Shown piece by piece: positions 9,003-16,900 of a DNA stretch of 64,000 nt. Made by a program: the position numbers and the translations under genes. Below the pieces are notes generated by a model, which saw nothing but the letters and a program-made list of their open reading frames with translations, was not told the DNA's origin and ran no database searches. This DNA is from JAIOZK01 sp964468645 (lineage in GTDB: Bacteria > Bacteroidota > Bacteroidia > Bacteroidales > JAIOZK01), in NCBI GenBank assembly GCA_964468645.1, contig CAYXUU010000028.1, forward strand, positions 15,523 through 79,522, read 5' to 3'. Positions within the stretch are counted from its first letter, which is position 1; each line of letters opens with the position of its first letter.

Positions 9003-9959
9003 ATGAGTACAAATTTAAAAAACGAGGAATTCAGGGATCGTTTCTTAAAAATGAAAAAAGAAAAGAATGCTGTACTACTGGCACATTATTACCAGGTTCC
9101 GGAAATTCAGGATATTGCAGATTTTGTTGGGGATAGTCTGGCTCTTGCTCAAAAAGCAGAGGAAATAAACACAGAAATAATCGTATTTGCCGGAGTACAT
9201 TTTATGGCTGAAACTGCTAAAATATTGAATCCTGAAACGAAAGTTTTACTTCCTGATCTAGAAGCAGGATGTTCCCTTGCCGACGCATGCCCCCCTGACA
9301 AATTTTCAAAGTTTAAGGCGCAATATCCTGATCACATCGTTATATCATATATAAACTGTTCTGCTGCTATAAAAACATTGTCGGATGTAATATGTACCTC
9401 AGGCAATGCTGTTAAAATCGTTGAATCTTTTCCAAAAGATCAAAAAATAATTTTTGCGCCAGACAAAAACCTGGGCGGATATATCAATAAGTTAACCGGA
9501 AGAAACATGATACTATGGGATGGAACTTGCGAAGTTCATGATATTCTGGAAGCAGAAGCAATAGTTAAAATGAAGCTTGAAAATCCAGATGCAGAACTTA
9601 TTGCACATCCCGAATGCAAAGCTGCTGTTCTGGAGATTTCAGATTATGTTGGATCTACTACAGCTATGCTAAAATATACTGTTGAAAGTAATTCAAATAG
9701 ATTTATTGTTGCAACAGAAACAGGTATTTTACATCAAATGAGGAAAGAATCACCTGAAAAGGAATTTCTGATTGTACCTACGGATGAAACGTGTTCCTGT
9801 AATGATTGCCCGTATATGAAGCTTAATACAATGCAAAAGTTATATTTGTGTTTGAAAAATGAAAAACCGGACATAGTACTGGATGATAAAACCATTGAGG
9901 ATGCAAAAAGGCCAATAGTTAAAATGCTTGAGATATCAAGAAAACATAAACTAATTTAA
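9003..9959 (+). CDS. nadA: Quinolinate synthase NadA
   Basis: 318 aa cytosolic 4Fe-4S enzyme that condenses iminoaspartate with dihydroxyacetone phosphate to quinolinate in NAD synthesis. Features: ILLAHYYQ-type opening (AVLLAHYYQVPEIQDIAD), GDSLALAQ, MAETAKIL, the YINCSAAIK and HPECKAAV cysteine regions and the C-terminal CSCNDCPYMKLN. Two downstream genes follow closely on the same strand. nadB and nadC are not in the window. Confidence 0.96.
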   Translation: MSTNLKNEEFRDRFLKMKKEKNAVLLAHYYQVPEIQDIADFVGDSLALAQKAEEINTEIIVFAGVHFMAETAKILNPETKVLLPDLEAGCSLADACPPDKFSKFKAQYPDHIVISYINCSAAIKTLSDVICTSGNAVKIVESFPKDQKIIFAPDKNLGGYINKLTGRNMILWDGTCEVHDILEAEAIVKMKLENPDAELIAHPECKAAVLEISDYVGSTTAMLKYTVESNSNRFIVATETGILHQMRKESPEKEFLIVPTDETCSCNDCPYMKLNTMQKLYLCLKNEKPDIVLDDKTIEDAKRPIVKMLEISRKHKLI

Positions 9960-9965
9960 TGAACA

Positions 9966-10490
9966 ATGAAAAAGCTAATCCTTTTAATATTGTTACCGGT
10001 GCTTATTTCTTCCTGCAGTAATAAAATCATTTTTACTTCCGATATTCAGAAAAAACTTATTGAAAAGGATCTTGATATTAAAAAAGTTCAGTTTTATAAT
10101 TCTGATAAGATAATCCTAACAAGGATTGTCCCACATAATGCAGCCAGAGTAGCCGATGGAGAAATAAGATTTGAGAATGGACAATATGTTGAGGAGATCA
10201 TTATTAAGAAAGAAACACCTGGTATCTGCCGGTCGGTGAATAATATAGAACTGGGTATTTCATTTGAACAGGGTCAAAACAAAGTAGTCAATTTTAGATT
10301 AAATAAAGTCACTAATTACTACGTTATAGATGTTGAAAGACATGCCAGCAATACTTTGAAACTGGTTTATGATTCACTTATTTTTATGATACAGCCAGAA
10401 AGTGAAAAAGCAAAATTACTGGTACGTAAAAATGATAAATACATATATCAGATTAATCAGCGAATCGCCGAAGGTGTAACAATACAATAA
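9966..10490 (+). CDS. Lipoprotein of unknown function
   Basis: 174 aa. The signal MKKLILLILLPVLISSC ends in a lipobox with the Cys at residue 17, so it should be a membrane-anchored periplasmic or outer-membrane lipoprotein. The mature part is mainly beta-strand-like with no recognised motif. It lies 6 bases after nadA, and its stop codon shares one base with the start of the MORN-repeat gene (TAATG), so the pair is translationally coupled. Confidence 0.75.
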   Translation: MKKLILLILLPVLISSCSNKIIFTSDIQKKLIEKDLDIKKVQFYNSDKIILTRIVPHNAARVADGEIRFENGQYVEEIIIKKETPGICRSVNNIELGISFEQGQNKVVNFRLNKVTNYYVIDVERHASNTLKLVYDSLIFMIQPESEKAKLLVRKNDKYIYQINQRIAEGVTIQ

Positions 10491-12022
10491 TGTACAATTG
10501 TTTAAGAAAATACATCATTGCCTCTTTTCTTTTCATCCCGATAAGCATTAATTTATTCTCCCAAGACAATGCAATAAATCCGAATGGATATAATATATTC
10601 TATCATGAGAATGGAACGATCTCCAGCGAGGGTAAAATGCGTGATGGTAAACCTGACGGATACTGGAAGACATATAATGAAGAAGGCCTATTGATTTCAC
10701 AGGGTAACAGAAAGAATTTTGAACTGGATAGTCTCTGGGAGTTTTTTAATGAAGAAGGTAATTTGATCATGGAGATAAATTATCTGAATGGTAAAAAGAA
10801 TGGATCGAGAAAAATATACAGAAATAGCGAAATTATAGAAGAAAATTTTGTTAATGATATAAAAACAGGAGAAGCAAAAATATATTATTCAAATGGGTCA
10901 CTTAAAAAGACTATTTATTATGAAAATGGCATAGAAGAGGGAATTGCCAAGGAATACGACAGTGAAGGAAGAACGATTACACTGATTACCTATAAGAAGG
11001 GATTTATTACAGACCGTGAAAGAATAAACAGGTTTGATCAGCAAAATAAGAAACACGGAAAATGGAAATATTTTTATGATAGTGGGATATTGAGCCTCGA
11101 AGGAATTTACAAACATGGAATAAAACATGGGTATTTCAAGGAATTTGATATGGAAGGAAACCTGATAACAACATCAAAATATGTGAATGGGGAAAAACAG
11201 GAAGATGTTGCAGAACTTGTAAAACTTGAAATAAGGAAAGATTACTACCCAAACGGGAATGTAAAAATAATTGCCAGCTATAAAGAAGGTATTCCGGAAG
11301 GAGTTACCAGGGAATTCAATGAAGAAGGTGAAATAGAAAAAGCATATGTTTTTAAAAATGGTATTATAATTGGGGAGGGCATAATGACTGAAAAAGGGGA
11401 AAAAGATGGCCCCTGGAAAGAATATTTTGATGATGGAAAACTAAAGGCAACAGGGGATTATATTAAGGATAAAAAATCAGGAACCTGGAATTTTTATCAT
11501 AATAACGGCAATATTGAACAAACAGGAAATTATAATGATCGGGGCCAGCTTAATGGACAGTGGAAGTGGTATTATCAAAATGGAAATCTTCTGCGGGAAG
11601 AATCATTTTATAATGGCCTGGCAGATGGTATCATGACAGAATATGATGAGATCGGTAATATTGTTGCATCTGGAGAATTTATAGAAGGATTGGAAAATGG
11701 TTTCTGGCTTTATAATTATGGAGATATAAAAACCGAAGGTGAATATATTGATGGACTGAGAAACGGACTTTGGAAGAATTTTTATAAGAATGACAGATTA
11801 AGTTTTAGTGGAAAATACATAGACGATAATCCCAATGGAAGGCATATTTATTACTGGCAGAATGGAAACATTAAAGAGGCGGGTAATTATATCATGGGTC
11901 GAAAAGACGGAGAATGGAAAACATTGAATGAAGACGGAACACTTTTTATGGTGATATCTTACAGCAACGGGAAAGAAAAAAAATATGATGGTATAAAAAT
12001 AAATATCGACGAAGATTTTTAA
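10490..12022 (+). CDS. Exported MORN-repeat (YwqK-like) protein
   Basis: 510 aa with an N-terminal signal peptide (cut near LFSQ, about residue 24). The rest is about 18 degenerate MORN/YwqK units of 20-25 residues, such as YYPNGNVKIIASYKEGIPEG and GKKNGSRKIYRN, rich in Gly-Asn and aromatic residues. MORN repeats build extended beta sheets. In Bacteroidota such proteins are often labelled YwqK antitoxins, but here export argues for a surface or periplasmic structural role. It is coupled to the lipoprotein upstream. Confidence 0.85.
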   Translation: MYNCLRKYIIASFLFIPISINLFSQDNAINPNGYNIFYHENGTISSEGKMRDGKPDGYWKTYNEEGLLISQGNRKNFELDSLWEFFNEEGNLIMEINYLNGKKNGSRKIYRNSEIIEENFVNDIKTGEAKIYYSNGSLKKTIYYENGIEEGIAKEYDSEGRTITLITYKKGFITDRERINRFDQQNKKHGKWKYFYDSGILSLEGIYKHGIKHGYFKEFDMEGNLITTSKYVNGEKQEDVAELVKLEIRKDYYPNGNVKIIASYKEGIPEGVTREFNEEGEIEKAYVFKNGIIIGEGIMTEKGEKDGPWKEYFDDGKLKATGDYIKDKKSGTWNFYHNNGNIEQTGNYNDRGQLNGQWKWYYQNGNLLREESFYNGLADGIMTEYDEIGNIVASGEFIEGLENGFWLYNYGDIKTEGEYIDGLRNGLWKNFYKNDRLSFSGKYIDDNPNGRHIYYWQNGNIKEAGNYIMGRKDGEWKTLNEDGTLFMVISYSNGKEKKYDGIKINIDEDF

Positions 12023-12046
12023 AAAGCTATTCATACTAAAAATTAA

Positions 12047-12054
12047 TATCTTTG
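12047..12054 (+). promoter_or_regulatory. Candidate -7 promoter element for the OB-fold lipoprotein
   Basis: TATCTTTG matches the Bacteroidota -7 consensus TAnnTTTG exactly and lies 36 bases before the ATG at 12090. No clear TTTG -33 element is seen at the right distance. Confidence 0.45.
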
Positions 12055-12089
12055 CATTCTTTTAGCCAAACCAAAAACATGGAGGACAT

Positions 12090-12686
12090 ATGTTTAAAAA
12101 ATTATCATTAATAAGTATCGTTATTATTCTTATAACAGCTTGTAACAGCAACCAGAAGCAACCAGCAGAAGATCAAAATAATACTGTAAAAGAACCGGTA
12201 ATGATATCGGTGAATGATTTTGAAAATAATGCTAGTGAAATCGTAGGTGAAAAAATTATCATAGAAGGAACAGTGAATCATGTATGCCAGCATGGTGGAA
12301 AAAGAATGTTTCTTATTGATACTGTTTCCGATGCAACAGTGAAAATAATTGTTGGAGAAAATATTCCCAGTTTCAATACCGATCTTGAAGGCCAGGACGT
12401 AATTGTAACCGGTGTTATAGATGAATTAAGAATAGACGAAGATTATCTGACAGAATGGGAAAATGAATTGATGATGGAAGCAGAAGAGGGTGAGGGGCAT
12501 GATGATGGATCAGGACATGAGGGTAGTAAAAAAGGGGAAGCTGCAGATCAGGGTGAACACGTTTCCGGACTTGAAAAAATCAAAAATTACAGACAGGAAA
12601 TAAAGGAAAGCGGAACAGACCATCTGTCTTTTTATTCTATCATTTGCGAGGAATATAAGGTTATAGAACCAGAAGATCAGGAATAA
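12090..12686 (+). CDS. OB-fold lipoprotein with His/acid-rich tail
   Basis: 198 aa. Lipobox ILITAC (Cys18). Residues about 40-115 read as an OB-fold (pattern EIVGEKIIIEGTVNHVC, then KRMFLIDTVSD and VIVTGVIDELR). After it comes a low-complexity stretch rich in Glu, Gly and His (about 130-160) that could bind metal, and a short C-terminal helix region. The molecular function is unknown; the His/acid tail and PepSY-type neighbour suggest metal or redox biology, which is inference. A strong terminator follows the gene. Confidence 0.7.
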   Translation: MFKKLSLISIVIILITACNSNQKQPAEDQNNTVKEPVMISVNDFENNASEIVGEKIIIEGTVNHVCQHGGKRMFLIDTVSDATVKIIVGENIPSFNTDLEGQDVIVTGVIDELRIDEDYLTEWENELMMEAEEGEGHDDGSGHEGSKKGEAADQGEHVSGLEKIKNYRQEIKESGTDHLSFYSIICEEYKVIEPEDQE

Positions 12687-12716
12687 TAGAGAGGTGAAAC
12701 ATCTTAAAAAATATAT

Positions 12717-12742
12717 GGCCGGTATAAACTACCGGCCTTTTT
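12717..12742 (+). terminator. Rho-independent terminator after the OB-fold lipoprotein gene
   Basis: GGCCGGTA (12717-12724) pairs perfectly with TACCGGCC (12730-12737) around a five-base loop and is followed by five T. It lies 30 bases after the stop and 16 before the next start, so the PepSY gene probably needs read-through or its own promoter. Confidence 0.85.
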
Positions 12743-12757
12743 AAGTTAGATTAATAT

Positions 12758-13318
12758 ATGGGAAAACATAAATTTAAATGGCGCAAATGGATTAGATTTA
12801 TTCATCGGGATTTTGGATATCTTTTTTTTGGAGTAACTATTATTTATGCTATTTCTGGAATTGCAATTAATCATTTAAGGGAATGGAATCCAAATTATGT
12901 GGTGACCACAACAGAATTATTTGTGGACACCCCCTTTGAAACATCAAAAAGCCATCTGAAAGAGATATTGTCAGAATACGGCGAAGACAAAAATTACAAA
13001 AAACATTATTTTCCTAATAAGGAATATGTTAAAATCTTTCTGAAGGATGGAATTGCGTCTATTAATCTGGCTACCGGAGAAGGGTTAATTGAAAAAACAA
13101 AAGTACGACCTATTTTAAAGCCAATGAATTATTTACACTATAACCCGGTAAAATGGTGGATGTGGTTTTCAGATATTTATGCCGGTGCACTCATAATTAT
13201 TTCAATTACCGGATTGTTAATATTAAGGGGTAAAACCGGCATAACAGGCCGGGGGGCCTGGTTAACAATTCTGGGTATCGTTATTCCGGTTATTTTTCTT
13301 TTAATCTATTATTATTAA
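12758..13318 (+). CDS. PepSY-associated membrane-helix protein
   Basis: 186 aa. The basic start with WRKWIRFIHRDFGYLFFGVTI is the typical first helix of PepSY-associated membrane proteins, which are linked to iron uptake and ferric reduction. A periplasmic part (about 45-125) is followed by two more helices (about 133-153 and 165-184), including a segment LHYNPVKWWMWFSDIYAGAL typical of the family. His residues near membrane helices could bind heme, not shown. It is followed after 5 bases by a 57-aa membrane protein. Confidence 0.8.
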   Translation: MGKHKFKWRKWIRFIHRDFGYLFFGVTIIYAISGIAINHLREWNPNYVVTTTELFVDTPFETSKSHLKEILSEYGEDKNYKKHYFPNKEYVKIFLKDGIASINLATGEGLIEKTKVRPILKPMNYLHYNPVKWWMWFSDIYAGALIIISITGLLILRGKTGITGRGAWLTILGIVIPVIFLLIYYY

Positions 13319-13323
13319 TTGAC

Positions 13324-13497
13324 ATGACTGAAGCACTTGTAGTTATCATATTTGTAATCTGGTATGCGCTTTCCCTGATTATTTCCGAATTCATAGGAAA
13401 GAGACGAAATATAGGCACAGAATGGTCATTTTTTTTCTGCATGGTCTTAAGTCCGGTAATTGGAATCATCATTACACTCATAAGCAAAAGGAAGTGA
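13324..13497 (+). CDS. Small membrane protein, 57 aa
   Basis: An ATG five bases after the PepSY gene opens 57 codons to a TGA. The protein starts MTEALVVIIFVIWYALSL and has a second hydrophobic stretch (SPVIGIIITL), giving two helices joined by a basic loop (GKRRNIGTEW). The compact two-helix form, tight spacing and lack of frame competition support a real gene. I do not know a function; it may be a small membrane partner of the PepSY protein. Confidence 0.65.
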   Translation: MTEALVVIIFVIWYALSLIISEFIGKRRNIGTEWSFFFCMVLSPVIGIIITLISKRK

Positions 13498-13499
13498 AA

Positions 13500-13531
13500 T
13501 TTGATCGGCGGTTAAAAAAATTGTACCTTTA
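13500..13531 (+). promoter_or_regulatory. Candidate promoter for the PAS histidine kinase
   Basis: TTTG at 13500-13503 and TACCTTTA at 13524-13531 are 20 bases apart, one mismatch from the Bacteroidota consensus. Transcription would begin close to the first ATG (13534), which would make that start nearly leaderless or move translation to the ATG at 13594. Confidence 0.4.
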
Positions 13532-13533
13532 GT

Positions 13534-14685
13534 ATGATGAAACCGCTAGCAACAAAGTATGCTCCCGCCAAAAGAGCTGATAAAATTACTCTTATGAAGA
13601 ATCACAGGATCCTGGTGGATGCCACCGATATCAGGAACCTGTTAGAAGCCATACCCGAAATTGCAGTTGTGTTGAATCCTCAGAGGCAGATCCTTTTTGC
13701 AAATAAAACCCTGCGTAATTTTCTTGAAATTAAAAACCTGAACCAGGTTATTGGGAAAAGACCTGGCGAAACAATAAATTGTGTTCATGCCAGCGAAGAG
13801 CCCGGAGGATGTGGTACTTCGGAAAGCTGTGAATATTGTGGTGTCGTTAATGCCATTATTGAAAGCCAGGAAAAAAATGAAAAAATAATCCATGAATGCA
13901 GAATTATATCGAATTCCAACGGAAAAAGCAATTATTTTGATCTGGAAGTAATAGCCAATCCTTTCAGCTTTAAGGGTGAATCATATACAATATTAACCCT
14001 TGAAGACATCAGCGACAAAAAACGCAAAAGCATACTTGAAAGAATATTCTTCCACGATCTGATCAATACCGCGGGAGGCATACAGGGTTATCTTGGTGTA
14101 ATGAGATTGGCAGATAATCGGGATGAAGTGTTCAAATTTCTTGATATTGCCGAAGAACTAAGTAACGACTTGATTGAAGAAATTCTTGAACAGAAAGAAT
14201 TAGTTGCTGCCGAAAGCGGCACTTACAGGATTGCTGCCAAAACACTGAATTCAGAACACATAATCCAAAATGTGATAAACCATCTGGAGCATCACCGTGT
14301 AGCACTTAACAAAACAATAAATATCGACCGTTCTTCCGTAACATTTATGATAGAAACTGACGAAACCCTGTTAAAACGAGTTCTCATAAACATGATAAAA
14401 AATGCCCTTGAAGCCACAAAAGAGGGCAACATTATAAAAACCGGGACCCGGATAATTAGAGCGTACGGTATTTTCTGGGTGATGAACAGCGGGGGCATGT
14501 CACGTGAAGTTCAGTTACAAATCTTCCAACGCTCTTTTTCAACAAAAGGTGTAAGCAGGGGACTTGGCACCTATAGTATAAAATTGCTTACCGAAGAATA
14601 CCTGAAAGGCGTGGTTCATTTTGAATCATCCGAAGAAAAAGGGACGATTTTCAGTATTAAGTTACCATTGAAATACCCTGAATGA
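13534..14685 (+). CDS. PAS-domain sensor histidine kinase (soluble)
   Basis: 383 aa, no membrane helix, so cytoplasmic. A PAS domain (about 35-150) contains a Cys-rich insertion (NCVHASEEPGGCGTSESCEY), which might sense redox state or bind metal. The phosphoacceptor is in FFHDLINTAGG, and the ATPase domain has the N box NMIKNALEAT. The G1 position reads VMNSGGM rather than DxGxG, and the later box is FSTKGVSRGLGTYS. No response regulator is adjacent. An alternative start is the ATG at 13594. It is convergent with rnr, nine bases apart. Confidence 0.85.
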   Translation: MMKPLATKYAPAKRADKITLMKNHRILVDATDIRNLLEAIPEIAVVLNPQRQILFANKTLRNFLEIKNLNQVIGKRPGETINCVHASEEPGGCGTSESCEYCGVVNAIIESQEKNEKIIHECRIISNSNGKSNYFDLEVIANPFSFKGESYTILTLEDISDKKRKSILERIFFHDLINTAGGIQGYLGVMRLADNRDEVFKFLDIAEELSNDLIEEILEQKELVAAESGTYRIAAKTLNSEHIIQNVINHLEHHRVALNKTINIDRSSVTFMIETDETLLKRVLINMIKNALEATKEGNIIKTGTRIIRAYGIFWVMNSGGMSREVQLQIFQRSFSTKGVSRGLGTYSIKLLTEEYLKGVVHFESSEEKGTIFSIKLPLKYPE

Positions 14686-14694
14686 TAAAGTCCC

Positions 14695-16854
14695 CTATAC
14701 AAGCTCAAAATCCATTTGTTTTTTAGAAAGATCAATTTTCTTTACCCTGATCCTGACCTTATCACCCAATTTATAAATGTTGCCGTATTGCTGGCCTATT
14801 ACCCGGTAATTCTCTTCATCCAGGTAATAAAAATCATCTCCAAGATCACGCAAACGTATCATACCCTCACATTTGTTACCAATAATTTCAACATAGATAC
14901 CCCATTTGCTTACCCCCGAAATCAGGCCATCAAAATGCTGCCCGATTTTATCGAGCAAATACTCTGCCTGTTTGTATTTAACCGATTCCCGTTCGGCAGC
15001 CTCTGCCTTACGTTCCATATCGGAAGAATGAATACACATATCCTCATAGTTTGCCTTATCGACCGATGAACCATTATTTAAATATCTTTCGAGCAATCGA
15101 TGAGCGATCAAATCCGGATACCTTCTGATCGGCGAAGTAAAATGAGTATAATATCCGAACGCCAGACCATAGTGTCCAATATTGTCTGTGGAATATTCGG
15201 CCTTGGCCATGGTTCTGATGGCAATGGTTTCGATCATATGCTCTTCACCCTTACCTGCAATTTGTTTAAAAAGAGCATTAAAAGATTTGGCCAGGCTTGT
15301 CTGGTTGCTAAGGTTGATGTTATATCCCAGCCTGGATACAAACTGAATAAATGTACTCAGCTTTTCTGGGGAGGGGGAATCATGAACACGATAAATAAAG
15401 GTTTTGGGTTTTACGTTGCCTTTCTTTTTACCGATAAATTCTGCAACTTTTCGGTTGGCCAGAAGCATAAATTCCTCAACCAGCCAATTCGATTCCTTTT
15501 GTTCTTTTATTGAAATACTCAGGGGAACCCCCTCATCGTCAAGTTGGAATTCTACTTCCTGCGACCTGAAATTAATAGCGCCCTTTTTAAAACGGTTTTC
15601 ACGTAATCTGGAGGCCAGGCCATGAAGGATCAGTACCTCTTCGGAGTATAAACCGTTCCTTTTTTCGATGATTTCCTGAACTTCTTCATAATTGAATCTT
15701 TTGTCAGAACAAATTATCGTTTTTCCAAACCACTCGTTTTCAACCATGGCATTTTCGGTAAGTTCAAAAACAGCAGAAAAACAGAGTTTCTCTTCTTCCG
15801 GACGGAGCGAACAAACATTATTTGAAAGTTTTTCGGGGAGCATGGGAACCACCCTGTCAACCAGATAAATTGAAGTGCCCCGCCTGAAAGCCTCCTGATC
15901 AATAAGGGTTTCAGGTTTTACATAATGGGAAACATCGGCAATGTGAATACCAACCTCAAGATTTCCACTGGGAAGCTTCTGCAGCGACAGAGCGTCATCA
16001 AAATCTTTGGCATCCGCGGGATCTATGGTAATGGTCCAGACATTACGGAAGTCTCTTCTTGACTTTATCTCCTTATCATGGATCACAACCGGGATCCTGT
16101 CCGCTTCTTTTTCGGCACCGGGAGGAAAGCTTAGTGGAAAATCATATTCAGCTATGATTGATTCCATTTCAACATTGTGATCACCCGGATACCCAAGCAC
16201 CTTTACAACTTCTGCAAAGGGCGTTTTTGAATGTTCTGGCCACTCTGTGATCCTGGCGATTATTTTCTGGCCATTAAGAGCACCCCCCAACCGATCTTTT
16301 GGAATAAAAAAGACAACAGGAATATTTTTATTATCAGGAATCAGATAAGCATAATTTTTCGAAACCTCTATAATACCAACATATTGAATTTTTGACCGAT
16401 GGACGATTTCAACGATCTCCCCCTCTGGTTTTCTGCCTTTGCGCTGAGGAAACAAAAGCACCTTTACCTTGTCACCATGAAACGCACGATGAGTATTATT
16501 GGGGGCTACATATATATCATCCCCACCCTCATCGGAAATGATATATGCTTTGCCGGTTTGTTTCATATCAACGGTACCGGTGATATGGCCCCTTTTGTTT
16601 GCAAATTCCTGTATTTTATCAGGATTTAATTTGTATTTGCCCGGTTTTATCTCAACGATATCCCGGTTTTTAACCAGGTCTTTCAGGAGCTTTCGAATGA
16701 TATCTTTGCCGGCCTGGTCCTTAATGCCCATTAAATGGCCGATCTGTTTATAGTTAAATGCCCGGAAAGGATTCTTTCCAAATACAGCCAGGATATTTAA
16801 TAAGAGCGTATTTCTTCTGCCGGATGTTTTACCGGTATTTTTATGATTTGCCAT
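14695..16854 (-). CDS. rnr: Ribonuclease R
   Basis: 719 aa 3'-5' exoribonuclease that degrades structured RNA. In order: N-terminal winged-helix region (about 10-75), two cold-shock-like OB domains (about 80-240), the RNB catalytic domain beginning at ITIDPADAKDFDDALSL with the metal-binding Asp residues, HYTHFTSPIRRYPDL, and a C-terminal S1 domain (about 640-715, ISGVSKWGIYVEI). The length is normal. The next gene upstream on this strand is the fused ABC ATPase, 46 bases away. Confidence 0.96.
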   Translation of the reverse strand: MANHKNTGKTSGRRNTLLLNILAVFGKNPFRAFNYKQIGHLMGIKDQAGKDIIRKLLKDLVKNRDIVEIKPGKYKLNPDKIQEFANKRGHITGTVDMKQTGKAYIISDEGGDDIYVAPNNTHRAFHGDKVKVLLFPQRKGRKPEGEIVEIVHRSKIQYVGIIEVSKNYAYLIPDNKNIPVVFFIPKDRLGGALNGQKIIARITEWPEHSKTPFAEVVKVLGYPGDHNVEMESIIAEYDFPLSFPPGAEKEADRIPVVIHDKEIKSRRDFRNVWTITIDPADAKDFDDALSLQKLPSGNLEVGIHIADVSHYVKPETLIDQEAFRRGTSIYLVDRVVPMLPEKLSNNVCSLRPEEEKLCFSAVFELTENAMVENEWFGKTIICSDKRFNYEEVQEIIEKRNGLYSEEVLILHGLASRLRENRFKKGAINFRSQEVEFQLDDEGVPLSISIKEQKESNWLVEEFMLLANRKVAEFIGKKKGNVKPKTFIYRVHDSPSPEKLSTFIQFVSRLGYNINLSNQTSLAKSFNALFKQIAGKGEEHMIETIAIRTMAKAEYSTDNIGHYGLAFGYYTHFTSPIRRYPDLIAHRLLERYLNNGSSVDKANYEDMCIHSSDMERKAEAAERESVKYKQAEYLLDKIGQHFDGLISGVSKWGIYVEIIGNKCEGMIRLRDLGDDFYYLDEENYRVIGQQYGNIYKLGDKVRIRVKKIDLSKKQMDFELV

Positions 16855-16900
16855 AGGGAATAATTAATTTAATGCCCGGGTTAAAGGTATGAATTAACAA

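Noticed and set aside
10490..12022. Antitoxin of a toxin-antitoxin pair, as YwqK-like proteins are often labelled
   Set aside because: It has a signal peptide and no toxin-like neighbour; the partner upstream is a lipoprotein.
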